NCBI GenBank assembly: GCA_907163375.1
Contig: CAJQUW010002005.1
Location: forward strand, 62,001 to 126,000
Direction of reading: 5' to 3'
DNA: 64,000 bases
Source of the DNA: Prostheceraeus crozeri
Taxonomy: Eukaryota > Platyhelminthes > Polycladida > Euryleptidae
Part shown: positions 11,517 to 22,542 of the stretch, piece after piece
How the letters are laid out: each line of letters begins with the position of its first letter
Position numbering within the stretch: position 1 is the first letter of the stretch
Position numbers and translations under genes: made by a program
Notes under the pieces: generated by a model
What the model saw: only the letters and a program-made list of their open reading frames with translations
What the model was told of the DNA's origin: nothing
The model's database searches: none

Positions 11517-12230
11517 GTCCGGCAGCCAGAACGAGTTTCTGCAGGGAACGAGGCTGAAAATGAGACATTCACAGAATGATGCACACCCTATGCCTACAAC
11601 GAATTCGCGCGTCTGCCGAGTTCTAGTGAGTTCCTCTTCTTGTCAGACAGAATCAAAGAAAAACACGTGTAAATCCAATGGGACATTTATTGGCTAAAAT
11701 GAAATTTTCTATGTTTACTCTGATTAAACGAAAAGTACTAAGCTCAGAGTCATAATTTTTGGCATGGAATTTCTTCAGGTCATTTCCTATTATGTGCATG
11801 TGCTACAATCATGCTTCTGATCGGCAATCTATGTGAGAATGTGGCTGAATGTGGATAAAGTTGCTCAAAATGTTTGTGTTTGCTGACATTAAGAGGCTCG
11901 CCAAATGGAAATGTGTTTGGCTTTAGAGACAGGGGTACAAGAACATGAAAGGAAATGACCTGAAGAAATTCCATGCCAAAAATTATGACTCTGGGCTTAG
12001 TACTTTTCGCTTAATCAGAGTAAACATAGAAAATTTCATTTTAGCCAATAACTGCAATCTGCGTCCCATTGGATTTACACGTGTTTTTCTTTGATCCTGT
12101 CTGACAAGAAGAGGAACTCACTAGAACTCGGCAGACGCGCGAATTCCCAGTAGCCATAGGGTGTACATCATTCTGTGAAAGTCTCATTTTCAGCCTCGTT
12201 CCCTGCCGAAAGTCGCATTGGCTGCCGGAC
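11517..12230. mobile_element. Long-inverted-repeat foldback element, copy 2 (complete)
   Basis: The two arms, each about 270-280 bp (11517-11795 and 11950-12230), are close inverted complements starting GTCCGGCAGCC and ending GGCTGCCGGAC. TA dinucleotides flank both ends (11515-11516 and 12231-12232), consistent with TA-targeting insertion. The unique core of about 150 bp has no coding potential; the open frame at 11780-11974 is arm sequence. Best-preserved copy of the family in the window. Confidence 0.82.
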
Positions 12231-12455
12231 TATCTGGATAAAACCGTGAAACAAGTTGAAAACAATGGTCCTATATACTCTAATACGCGCATTCATCGAA
12301 GGAATGTGTCGAAAGAATATTCTGGACAGTGCTTGCCAAAAATCGATTCAGCAGTGTTTCTTTTAAGAATTATGGACATTTTCTGGAAAATTTTTGATAA
12401 TCTATTTCTTTTTCTCAAAGCAGTCATGGACTAAGTGATAACTGATTTGTGATGA

Positions 12456-12665
12456 TTCCACAACTAAACATCAGAAAGTGAACACACTTAAACGCTCAGA
12501 ACATTCCTTTGACCAAGGGATAGTTAGTTAATTCCGATTTTCTATTTATTTCAGGTATCCGGAATACCTTAGATAAATAGAAATCAGAATTAACTAACTA
12601 TCCCTTGGTCAAAGGAATGTTCTGAGCGTTTAAATGTGTTCACTTTCTGATGTTTAGTTGTGGAA
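12456..12665. repeat. 210-bp near-perfect foldback palindrome
   Basis: Arms of about 100 bp run from TTCCACAACTAAACATCAGA at the left to its complement ending at 12665, with only a few mismatches and a short centre near 12555-12567. It could form a long hairpin. No coding content and no clear target duplication were seen. It is probably a MITE-like element. Confidence 0.8.
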
Positions 12666-12943
12666 GCGACCTATTTAAAGCAAGCGTATGTATCGATCTG
12701 TTTGTCTGAACACTGCACTACGAAGGCACAAGGCCGAAGATCAGTGCATATATATATTTTTAAAAGATTGTATTTTGCTGGGATCAAAATATAAATACGT
12801 ACGCAGCTACCAATAAATTTGGTTTTTCTCGACAATGGTGACTGCTCCTGAAAAACTTGATCAACTACTACAATCATTACAACAATATGTCCATGCCTAA
12901 TTCATTGTTATACAAATAAAGACCATTATTAAAATATAAAGAT

Positions 12944-13229
12944 GATATAAAGACTCGCCGATGGAGATTGTTCGGACATCTGCTCAGAAGACCAGAGGAT
13001 AACAGCTGCAAAACAGCATGGAAACAAGAATATGTCGACAGAAGAAAGGGAAGACCGAGAACAAGTTGGAGAACTGTGATAAAGAGTGGAATGAAAGTCA
13101 GATCACTAACCGAAGACATGGCCTCTGACCGAGCCTCGTGGAAGCAACGGACTGAGGGGCCACCCCGTGCTACCCGATCATCCGGGAGACTGAAACTGGA
13201 TCGAGCCCGGCCAAGGTGAGCAAGCAAGC
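12944..13229 (+). mobile_element. 5'-truncated RTE-like LINE copy with 16-bp target duplication
   Basis: The reading frame at 12968-13219 gives MFGHLLRRPEDNSCKTAW...DRRKGRPRTSW, the C-terminal end of an RTE-type polyprotein. ATTAAAATATAAAGAT occurs exactly on both sides (12928-12943 and 13230-13245), the target duplication of a LINE insertion. The 3' end carries a short GCAA-type tail (GAGCAAGCAAGC). Only the last 286 bp of the element were inserted. Confidence 0.85.
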
Positions 13230-13245
13230 ATTAAAATATAAAGAT

Positions 13246-14034
13246 AATCTACCGAAGATGCATTCAGCAACGAACAAAAAAACACATTTAAGCGTCAAAA
13301 AATGAAGCGAGAATGTTTAAAATTAAGCAAGAATCGCTTGAATATTCATTCCTTCAGAAGATCCTTTATCAAGATTTTGGTAGAAAGTACTACCGGTGTT
13401 GTCTCTCCAAGTGCGCCTCCTCTTAATGAATATCTACCGATGTCATTATATTTTTATCTCTCATTAAACATCTCGCGAATCGTGATTAGAAAATCACCTG
13501 ATGGCGAGGCCTTCAAATTATAATCAAAACTCCAACGAAGAAAAAACAGTGACTATGATGTCAATGATTCATATGAAATGAGAAGATCATGTTGAATAAA
13601 AAGCAAACCAAGCGGTGATGATTGGTGACTTTCCTTGATTTTAAGGTCCTACCATATTGGGCAATTTAGGAACAGTATTGATAAGGATCTAAGTTTATCA
13701 CGATATCCGCAAAAATTTCGTCAGTGGAAATGAAAACATTCGCGCATCACTGTGATAAAAATAGCCATCAATTTTCGTTAATGAAAGTTAAATAATTCTA
13801 TAGGCCGGACATAAATCACACAAGTTATATCGCTTCATTGCTCTTGAATTCTTCAATAAAGTCCACCAGTGGTCCAAATGATTGTAGTGTTGGGGGTTTT
13901 ATATAAGGCAATGGGAGAATCAAGGAATACAGCAATCAATTCAGCTGGATTGTGATTCATTTTACAATAATGAAGTGAATTGCTCCACGGGTGTATCCAA
14001 ATACACACTATCGTCATTAATCAAGTCTACCAAA
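13246..14034. other. Gene-free stretch
   Basis: No supported exon. The open frame at 13302-13523 has no family resemblance. If repeats a and b are the ends of one unit, this is its right interior. Confidence 0.4.
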
Positions 14035-14135
14035 GTCACCGGCCTCCAGTCCAGTGCATGCTATATGAGTTGAGCGTCCCTTAGATATTTTAGATTGATC
14101 ACAGACGTCCTTGATAGCGCCATATTTACCTAGAT
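14035..14135 (-). repeat. Repeat b of the alternating set
   Basis: Inverse of repeat a: the minus strand reads ATATGGCGCTATC, GACGTCTGTGATC, then ATATCTAAGGGACGCTCAAC and GGTGACTTTGG. With a it brackets 2.7 kb, which contains the foldback element, the palindrome and the RTE copy. Confidence 0.6.
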
Positions 14136-14145
14136 ATATTAGCTA

Positions 14146-15563
14146 CAGACTTCCGAGAAGTCACTGTACCCCTGGTTAGTTTTGAAATAAAGCCAGTAAG
14201 ATTTATTAGAAGCAGATGTAATTTGATTTTATAATGCATTACATACATACAGTTAGACAATGACACATACAAGAAGACAAGAACACGTCAAGATTATCGG
14301 CGTGCTCACCGCTATGCTCAAAGCATAATCGGATGCGTCTCCATGTTCTCTCACACATCCGTTGTACCATCTCAGGACTGACTGTCGAGAAAGCATCTTC
14401 CACTGCTTTTCAAGGATCTTCAGTGCTGGAATAGCGACAAGCAGACACTTGATTCTTGATAATCCCCGACAAGGCATTGCCCTGAGTTATAAGATTTAGA
14501 CTTTGAGTGGCCATATCAAAGGTGACGGCAACGCTGGAGAGCTATGGCCTATCCAACGCCCAGGAAAAGTTTTGTTGAGAATTTCTCGAAATGACACAGC
14601 ATAATGAGGTGGAGCGCCATCTTGCTGGAACCACACTTCGTTCAATAATCCTCTGTCTCTCAACTGTGGTACCCGGTATTAAATAGTCTTCCAGTATTTC
14701 GGCGTAAGTCTTGTCATTAACAGAGGAAGTAAAAAAATAGGGGCCTATCAAAGTCATCGAGGTCATTTGAGCCCACAGCATCACATGTGGGGATTTTGTT
14801 CCAGGGCTAAAGAGAAGTGAGGATTTTCTTTTGCCAAGAGCACAACATTGCGGTTACGAGAACTACGATAGATCACACATTCATCACTGAATGACACATT
14901 GGATTGAGATTCATTGTCAGGTGTTCAGTAGCGCCCGACAGACAGTAAATCGACGGTCGTAATCAACGTCTAAGAGTTCATTCTTAAACTTTGGACGATA
15001 TTGTTTGAGATCAAGATCTTTGCGCATATGATCATGCAACGTTAATCTTGGAACCGCCAACTCTGCTGCTCTTTTCCAGATGGATTTCTGAGGAGATCGA
15101 TCAACAGAAGCCACAGTCTCCACTCAAGTCTCACCACGAGATACTTGCCTTCCACTAAGACTGACCACCAAGCTCGAATGCTCGTTTTTCCCAGACAAGC
15201 AATGTCGCTTTGCGTGGCGCAGCTTTTTGAAATCTTTGTGAAAACATTACCATAATCTCTGTTATGGTTAGCCCGGTGTGAGGTCTTTTGTGAAATCAAA
15301 CACTGGCAACTAGCTTTTCTTCAATCGAATATGCACTTGTATCAGTCATATTGAATCTCAAAAATGCTAATTGAAAAGCTATTATTTCAACATATTGACG
15401 AAGTTAATTGAAAATCTATGCCGTTGCCTGGACAACACTCAAATACGTCCTGCCTTCTTGATTCAACATACTCACCTACAAACAGCTATATTGTCATTAC
15501 ATCCATCTAATGATTCATGCTTACTTAAACGAGTAAGTAGGGGTACGGTGACTTCTCGGACAG
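14146..15563 (-). mobile_element. Mariner-type transposon with broken transposase
   Basis: Inverted ends share TCCGAGAAGTCAC and GTACCCCT (left 14146-14174; right 15539-15563). TA precedes the left end, but the right outer edge is less clear. The minus strand holds transposase pieces: a helix-turn-helix and linker region (15299 to 14917, with HDHMRKDLDLKQYRPKF and DYDRRF), the catalytic FSDE motif near 14850, LIGPYFF (14784 onward), and DGAPPHYAVSFRE in another frame near 14620. The C-terminal part (14477-14253) is in a further frame. Stops and frameshifts separate these blocks, so it is inactive. Family: Tc1/mariner cut-and-paste transposases (DD..D/E). Confidence 0.8.
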
Positions 15564-15564
15564 T

Positions 15565-15650
15565 TCCTACCAGGGACAGCTGTGATATAAGATATCTAAG
15601 GGACGTTCAACTCTGGGAGCATGCAGCCGACTGTGGGCGAGATTTTTGTT
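15565..15650 (+). repeat. Repeat c of the alternating set
   Basis: CAGGGACAGCTGTGAT followed by ATATCTAAGGGACGTTCAAC and CTGGGAGCATGCAGCCGA. It starts immediately after the right end of the mariner element. Its inner half matches repeat d better than a or b. Confidence 0.6.
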
Positions 15651-16019
15651 GCTTAAGCATGTAGATGATTTGATCACATTACTTACAAGCATGCATGTAA
15701 ACTTAATGTAAATTTCGAATAAGCAAACTTAATTGTGGAAGATTCTAGAATGGAAGCACATGCATCAGAGAATTTCTGAGAAGTTTTTTCTGCAAAATTT
15801 CTGTATAAAAAAAGAAAACCAAATACTGAAAACATAAATGAAGATTCAAAAAGCGACTTCAACTTAATATTTGAAACGAAGCGTAAATGACATTACGCAA
15901 TGAAAATCCTTTAAACAACTCTAAGAGAACCTCAATAAAAACTGAATATTAGGATTCAAATTTGCTTTCTGTTCATCGTCAGGTTGAATCATTGAACAAC
16001 TCCAGAAAAGAATGAGCGT

Positions 16020-16735
16020 CAATTTTTACACGTCCTGATGACCGTATTCTGAAAGCCTTTGGTGCTCCCCCGGAAGGGAATGCATCAAGTCCAGATTTGC
16101 TCTTTACCCAGATGGAGAAGAACTGCTGCTCTATCTGGACCGGTCTATCGTCTTCCAGGTAGCAACACTGGTAGACGTTTCACTTCATATCTACAAGAAT
16201 TAGGGATACACAAGCTAGCAAACGGAAGGCCTGATAATGCACGGAATCTTAAATATCTTTGAATCTGTAATATTTTATATCTGTAATATAAGATCCCAAT
16301 ATCAAGAAAGGCAATTATATTCGACGTTTAATCGAAAGAAGACAGCAGATGTGGCAGAATAATGAGCTTAAATCCCTTCTTCAAGAAGCCGAGTGGTGTG
16401 ATTCATTAACAAGAAAAAACAATGCTAGTGTAGACGACAGCGAACACAAAGCGGGTACTCGATTGATGATGGAGGGTAAGATAAGAAACACTGTCTGATG
16501 GATAACCAAAAGAAATCAAGGAGGCGTTTTGGATCCTCAACATGAAATCAGATTAAAGGACAAGACAAAGACTGTCATGGATATGCCACGAGAAAAGCAT
16601 CCTTCAAGCACAATTTCTTTAACTGATTCATTCTTGGAAGCTTCCACTCAACCATCAGTTGACACAAGTGCATCACTTGACAAAGTTGCGAAAGTTATCA
16701 GGTTCCTCGGGACCAGTCGGGTCTGACTCTACGAT
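16020..16735 (+). pseudogene. Degenerate N-terminal-side fragment of a reverse-transcriptase-linked element protein
   Basis: Translations show FGAPPEGNAS near 16058, a linker with MWQNNELKSLLQEAE, LMMEGKIRNTV near 16465, and GGVLDPQHEIRLKDKTKTV...REKHPSS at 16523-16611. These are words I associate with the region preceding the polymerase in the family whose tail lies at 10208-11119. The polymerase itself is absent. The copy is broken. It lies between repeats c and d. Function is recalled from family resemblance only. Confidence 0.45.
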
Positions 16736-16994
16736 TATTTGCGAATTATATCTTCTTTCTTTATCGTATTCGGTATTTTCGATAACCATCACTCTATTGC
16801 TTCTTGATCTTTGATCGGAAATGCATAAAGTGTACCTCTGCATTTAATTGTATAGTTTGTTTTACAACCTTTTACACAGCATTTTCTTCACATCTTCCAT
16901 GACCAACAGTCTTTGACAAGAGATAAAGTGCACATTGCAGTTCTGAAATTGTGTATTCATGAATCAATGTTCAGTAACTATGCTATGATTTTTC

Positions 16995-17095
16995 TCGCAC
17001 ACACTCGGCTGTATGCTGCCAGAGTTGAAAGTCCCTTAGATTGCATGTCTACTCGTATGCCTAGACATATTCTATCATAGATGTCCGTGTGACTA
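16995..17095 (-). repeat. Repeat d of the alternating set
   Basis: The minus strand reads GGACATCTATGAT, ATCTAAGGGACTTTCAAC, CTGGCAGCATACAGCCGA, the inverse of repeat c with some divergence. c and d bracket about 1.5 kb. Confidence 0.55.
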
Positions 17096-17930
17096 CTTTG
17101 CAACGATGTATTAGGTGATGGTGAATAAGTGCAATGGAATTAGAAAAATCATCTCTGGATTTCTGCCTTCAGGTTTGAAATATTCTCTAATGGACTAGCA
17201 ATCGATCACTTTGCTTTTGCTGCGCAACGGTAAATGAATGTTTGTTAGTGTGCTCACTGAGGACAACCATTTTGTTGAAAGATGCCAACTTCGATGGTGG
17301 TCATTCTTTGTATGTAGGTCTACTAGGTGCAGCTACTAAAGTTCTACCGTGGATGATGATGCATGTAGAAAGAACTTTTTGACTGCACAACATATATTTT
17401 GTAGTGAGATAAATCAACTACATGCCACTTTCATGCCACTATCAATCGGTGTGGAGCTAGAGCGTTTCTTTGGATGATAAACAGAACGTTTCCTCTTGTT
17501 GCTTCCGTCATTATTAAGTGTAGTGTGATCAACCAAACACATTGCATTGCATCCCTTTACAAAATTTCACTAGATATCCTGCCTGTTTTTTCGACTGCAA
17601 CCTTTCCACTGTTTATACCGGTGTATTCCATCATAATCCGTCAAACATCATTTTGGTTGTGTCAAAATACATTAACATTCAGCTATATTGATCAGAATTT
17701 TGTGAAAATTAGACAGAGCCTTGTGTTTACAATCATTCACTATTCCAAAATATAGCAAAACCCAAAAATCCTGTCATTTAAAAGAGCATAAAAATCCGGT
17801 GTAACCACCTCGTTGATGTATTGACCTTCCACTTCAAATACGAGATGCTGGAATGTGATATTTTGCATATCACTTTACCTGATGTAGCGCATAATAGGAA
17901 TAGGCTTGCAAAATAAAGGCTATTCAGATA
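17096..17930. other. Gene-free stretch
   Basis: AT-rich. The open frame at 17474-17755 is hydrophobic, with no start context, splice sites or family resemblance. Confidence 0.45.
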
Positions 17931-19293
17931 CACTAACCCAAAAATGAATGTCGCACCTGATTTCCTTCGATTCAATTAAGATAAGGCTATCAGTACGAGT
18001 GCTATATTTGTATTCTATTTGCTTCGAAGCAGTTAAGGTAGAAGTAATGCTCTACTAAAATTATAAATGTTCAGAAAAGTCAACAACGGATAGGACCGCC
18101 TCGCACAGAAATGACACTCCTCAATCTTTGAGACATACTTAATATTCAATTGTCAATCTTGTCTTGCGGAATGGCATCCCACTCCTCTGAGACAATTTAC
18201 TTCAGTCCAGCAAGATTTCCGATGGAAGATCTTTTGGAATTTTTTTAAACAAATCTCACACGATCTCAACGGGATTAGGATCCGGAGATCCTGCTGGTCA
18301 GTCATTTTTCCGAGTTTCCCGCCTGTGGGGAAATGCTTCCACCAACGAGAAACGGTGTACAGGAGTGTTGTCATCTTGGAAAATGTAATTTCCTTGAGTG
18401 CCTGATCACTGAAAAAATCCTGTAGTTTGCTGTTGTATGAAGATCCATTTACGAATAAAGGAAGCACTTTTAATTTAGTTCGACCACCATGCAAAATAGC
18501 GCCCTAAACATGGATAGATCCATTCATCCCCTGGATACTCCAACGGAAGTTTGCGGAACTCATTCTCTCTCCGGCGAGTCTCCAAACTCGGATTCGTCGA
18601 TCGTTCTTGATCCGTCGAAAACGAGACTCGTCTGAAAAATATTGCCCATTTCTGAGCATTTCTCCATGCATATCTTTTCATGTCCCAGCTCTCCCTTAAC
18701 CTGAGTAGTGAGTAGTTGAGAGAAGAGGAGTAGTAAAAGAAAAACTTTTTCTCTAATTGGAAGAAATTAGTCTGTTGCACCCTGTCTGTGCAGTGACGTG
18801 TTCTTGCCACAACTTCAGCAAATCTCCGACAGAAGAAAACCTATTCCTCTTTGCCAGTTGTAATAGCAAGCGGTTGCTTCTTGTCCTGGTTTTGGGTCTT
18901 CTTCCTGTTGTTGTTCTGTTGATTATGTCGTTGTAGAAATGTCTTCTTCTCCAACGCTGTATGGACCTTCGACTTACTTTGAGCATATCCCACTGACAAC
19001 CCGACCGACAAGCCTCTAGTGTATGCTCTTTTCTCTTTCTGATGTTCATTAAAAATCTAACTTCATTTTACACAAAGTACATGTAGTCTACTTTGATCAA
19101 GAGCAAGTGATATCAAATTGTATGAAAGATTCAAATCTTATACGAGAAAAGCTGCGCATTCATAGATAGCTATCTTGAATTGCATTTTGTTTTGGCATTG
19201 AATACGGCTGCATAGAAATGAGATTAATATATGATGTCACATGTAATCAACAAAATGCAATTCAAAGTGCGACATTCATTTTTTGGTTTAGTG
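17931..19293 (-). mobile_element. Tc1-like transposon with broken transposase
   Basis: Terminal repeats CACTAACCCAAAAATGAATG at the left and its near-complement at the right (19267-19293) are flanked by TA (17929-17930; 19294-19295), the Tc1/mariner target. The minus strand keeps the N-terminal helix-turn-helix (19049-18753, RRSIQRWRRR), a central part with RVSFSTDQERS and GDEWIYPC (18810-18475), and a C-terminal part with GRTKL and GVGCHSARQD (18494-18153). These lie in different frames with stops between, so the transposase is not functional. Length of 1.36 kb is somewhat short for an autonomous Tc1 element. Confidence 0.82.
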
Positions 19294-19295
19294 TA

Positions 19296-20462
19296 TATGC
19301 GCATTCCATTAGGCTACCATTTGCTTCTGTTTATATTGCATAGGATAAATAAAATCTTCCATTTTCTTGTTCACAGACTGACTATTGCTATTATGCAGCT
19401 TGCAAACTGACATATTCTTATCAATGTGCCACTAGAAATTGCATGCTATTTTCCATAATGGAAAAATAGTAATCAAAACTTTGTGAAATATCAAGATATC
19501 CGTATTTAGAGGTAATTATGATAGATATCCGTGTACAGAGGAAATTATGGAAATTATTAACCTCTTCTGAAGCATATCTATAGCATGCATTATAACAGAT
19601 AATGGATGATTTATATCGGTCATATAGAACATATTAATTTACCTCAGGTCTAACGGCGCTTTGTTCGTGCGCCTGCTAAGTTTTTTAATGATGATCGGAG
19701 GGCCCAACATTATCAAGGAAACTTTTGCGCAATGGTCTGCATTATCTGAATCTGAGGGAATCATGGTGATCGGAGTACTTTGAAGGAATTCACAGCAATC
19801 CGCAAGCGACGCATAATTATTTTACCTATTTCTGCAAATATCAAAAAAATTTTCCCCACTTAGTAAATTTCTGCATGTGCCATCGCCTTGAATAAGTTTG
19901 TACTTCTAGCAAAGTGAAACGCTTAAATAATCTAATTCTGTGTCGTCGGATCAACGCTAGTCATGAATTGCTTTGAATCGGTCTAATATCTATTCAAAAA
20001 ACTTATTGTTTATTGTCTATTTTAACTGACGGATTTATCCGTAGAAATACGACTTTTCGCTTTACACAAGTTAGTGTGACTATAGAATGGAAGATAGCTG
20101 TTAGTTGATGGTATTTGCAACTGCCCGGTCAGACACCTTACAATTACTTTGTAAATTTGAGAATAAACGTTCTGATATTCTGATATTCTGATACACCGAT
20201 CTATAGGTAAGTGCTGCTAGATGTGAAGAAGAATCAAGTTACTGAAACCGCATTGTACCTCAAATAAATTCTGCGAGTATCATAGGACGGTCTGTTTGTT
20301 TATCTGCAACAGTAGCCTACATGTAATTAAAGGTTACGCTACGAGCGATTACACAAACGCGAAGCGCGATTGTAATCAAGAGTGCCGTGACCGAATTGTC
20401 GCCACAATTTTCTGCCAAAATAATTTGATTCCTCGATGTGTGAGTTGTGTGAATCATAGATA
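19296..20462. other. Gene-free stretch with a partial MITE and a small stem-loop
   Basis: 19553-19626 repeats the left end of the 9933-10140 MITE (ATTATTAACCT, then TGCATTATAACA). 20172-20193 is a short TATTCTGA tandem. 20349-20379 forms a stem-loop (GATTACACAAACGCG against CGCGATTGTAATC). The missing left end of the Harbinger element should lie here, but no matching terminal repeat was found. Confidence 0.4.
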
Positions 20463-21119
20463 TTAGACTGCGTTAGCAAAGATTTCTGAAAGTGTTTCCA
20501 AACTATCAGCAGGCAGAATTTTAGTAGCTGATCGGTTTGTCATAGACTCATACCGCTCAATTGCTAGGACAAGGATTTCAACTTTCTCAGGAGTCAAGCA
20601 AATGGGTGATTTGAAAACTTGAAAGCGAGACGACCAAATTCCAAAAGCGTTTTCAACAACACGTCTCGAACGGGATAGTCGATAGTTGAAAATCCGCTTA
20701 GTCTTCAAGAGATCTCGGAATTTATACGGCTTCATTATATTTTCAGTCAGCGGGAACGCGTCGTCCGCAACGAACACATACGGAAGCGGTTCGGTCTTAG
20801 GAATTAGTGGATGTCGTGGAGGAATATCTAGTTCATTTGTCAGCAGAGCCCTGTTGAAAGAAGTCTTAGAAAAGACCCCGCCATCTGATACTCTACCATT
20901 TGTACCAATGTCCACGTAAAGAAATTCATACTGAGCACTTACAGCAGCCATTAGTACTATGCTATGATCACCTTTGTAATTGAAATAATATGAACCGGAA
21001 TCGGTGGGAGGTACAATTAAAACGTGTTTGCCATCAAGCGCCCCGATACAATGTGGAAAATTCCATTTATCTGAGAATTCATCAGAAATTCTTATCCATT
21101 CCTTCCTTGTCTTCGGTGT
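20463..21119 (-). CDS. Harbinger (HARBI1-like) transposase, exon 2: DDE nuclease domain
   Basis: Second exon, 218 residues plus stop. It follows a strong acceptor (CAATTTCAG before 21119) and begins TPKTRKEWIRISDEF. The catalytic triad expected for Harbinger transposases is present: Asp in GALDGKHV (residue 174 of the joined protein), Asp in VADDAFPL (about 264), Glu in RRVVENAFG (301). The frame is uninterrupted to the stop at 20463. Joined to exon 1 it gives a 363-residue protein, near the usual family length. Whether it is a live transposase or a domesticated HARBI1-like host gene is not settled by the sequence. Confidence 0.88.
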   Translation of the reverse strand, partial: TPKTRKEWIRISDEFSDKWNFPHCIGALDGKHVLIVPPTDSGSYYFNYKGDHSIVLMAAVSAQYEFLYVDIGTNGRVSDGGVFSKTSFNRALLTNELDIPPRHPLIPKTEPLPYVFVADDAFPLTENIMKPYKFRDLLKTKRIFNYRLSRSRRVVENAFGIWSSRFQVFKSPICLTPEKVEILVLAIERYESMTNRSATKILPADSLETLSEIFANAV

Positions 21120-21864
21120 CTGAAATTGAATAAGATTGAATTTAGTATATATCGTGGACAAAATGTTGCCTGTGGCTTAAATTTTGTTTGTTGATAGAGC
21201 ATTTAACCTTAAACCGTCTACTGTTCACTATAGTGAACAAACTGTTTGATGAATTCTGTAGCTTACTGTGCACACCATGTATGATTAATCACAGCATGAA
21301 ATTAATAAATGAATATATATTAACCATGTCACTTTGAATATTTGAAATTTGGATGCATTAGCTTTTGATATCGTAAATAATGAATCTTTGAAATAAAAAC
21401 CAAACATGGAAAAACGTAGCTTAATAGTCTGTGCAATTTAAAGGCCTTATCATTGACGTTTTGCGTCTAAAAAATTACAGTGGATATATAAGTGTATAAA
21501 GATAACATAGTTAAGATCACATATCAGTGTATACACACGTACACAATTATTTAACAAACAACTGTGTACATGTGTAGCTTACAATGTCCGATTTCATCAG
21601 CCAGACGGTTTGTTCATTATAATACACAAACTCTGATACCTCACAAAAGCGACCAAGACTTACAAGATATACCTAAATAATCTGAGTTTTGCATAAACAA
21701 GTGAAATCTCTGATCTTTCGCTTGAAAACACGAGAATAATATCAATCTGCACATTCATTTTGGTTTGTAAGCGCACGTAAACATACTAAGCTAAGGTATT
21801 TAAATCAACATTGAATAACATTAACTTTTCGAATAATTTTAGATATATTTGAACTGTGACTTAC

Positions 21865-22299
21865 CTTCAGATATTCTTCTCTTAAAACATCATAAATAGC
21901 TTGGCATGTCTCCGGAATCAGATTGGATAAAGAACTTTTAGAAATCCGGGTGCAGTACTGCATGTCAGTATATGATCTCCCAGTCGCCAGGAAACGAAGA
22001 GTTGCACATAATCGTTGTTCAGGTGAAATACATGGCCGCATGAGAGTGTCATTTCTAGCAATTTTCGAAGAAACCTTTTTCAGTAGTATTTCGAAGGAAT
22101 TTTCGTCCATCCTGAGATAATTAATGAAATCTTTGTCTGTAGCCTCGTTCTTTAATTCTCGAATAAATGTTGTTTGTGAAATTTTTGATCTTTCCAACAA
22201 CCATTTTCTTGACCATATCTTCTTTCTTTTATTTTTCTTCTTTGAGGCCAATATGGCAACAACTGAAGCATAGAGCTTCTTAGAATATACTGGAGCCAT
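21865..22299 (-). CDS. Harbinger (HARBI1-like) transposase, exon 1: N-terminal region
   Basis: First exon, 145 codons from an ATG at 22299 to a clean donor, CTGAAG|GTAAGTCAC, at 21864/21865; phase 0 agrees with exon 2. It contains a basic start (KKKNKRKKIWSRKWLLERS), SFEILLKKV, and the helical RLCATLRFLATGRSYTDMQ to TRISKSSLSNLIPETCQAI region typical of Harbinger transposases and likely used in DNA binding. The intron is 745 bp. No Myb-like partner protein, which active Harbinger elements often carry, was found in the window. Confidence 0.85.
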
Positions 22300-22498
22300 C
22301 GAAGGAAGTAACTATACCTTTCTGACAAACGAAGGAAATGACATTCGCGTGTTCACGACTATTCTATTCGTCTGCGCTCTGCATTCTCACTATCTATATA
22401 CAAATCAATAATTGTATCTAAAAATAGCTTTAAATTATCGAAGTCTGCTGAGAAATCTGCTTATTTCTCGGTCCGTGTGAACGCGCTTAGAATCGGAG

Positions 22499-22542
22499 GA
22501 TAAATCTGCCGATTTATCCGCGGATAAATCGGCGGATTTATC
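22499..22542. repeat. 44-bp palindrome at the presumed right end of the Harbinger element
   Basis: A perfect 24-bp palindrome, centred at 22520/22521 and built from CCGATTTATCCG and its complement, extends with few mismatches to 44 bp. GATAAATC and GATTTATC words recur through it. TAAACCCCCCTTA follows at 22551-22563, a plausible element terminus ending in a TTA target. It lies 200 bp upstream of the transposase start, so it may be a subterminal transposase-binding or promoter region. Confidence 0.6.

Noticed and set aside
17474-17755. Hydrophobic 93-residue open frame as a membrane protein gene
   Set aside because: It has no splice signals, conserved motif or good start context; AT-rich DNA often yields such frames.
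20349-20379. Helitron 3' hairpin
   Set aside because: The stem-loop is not followed by CTRR, and no matching 5' TC end or helicase was seen.
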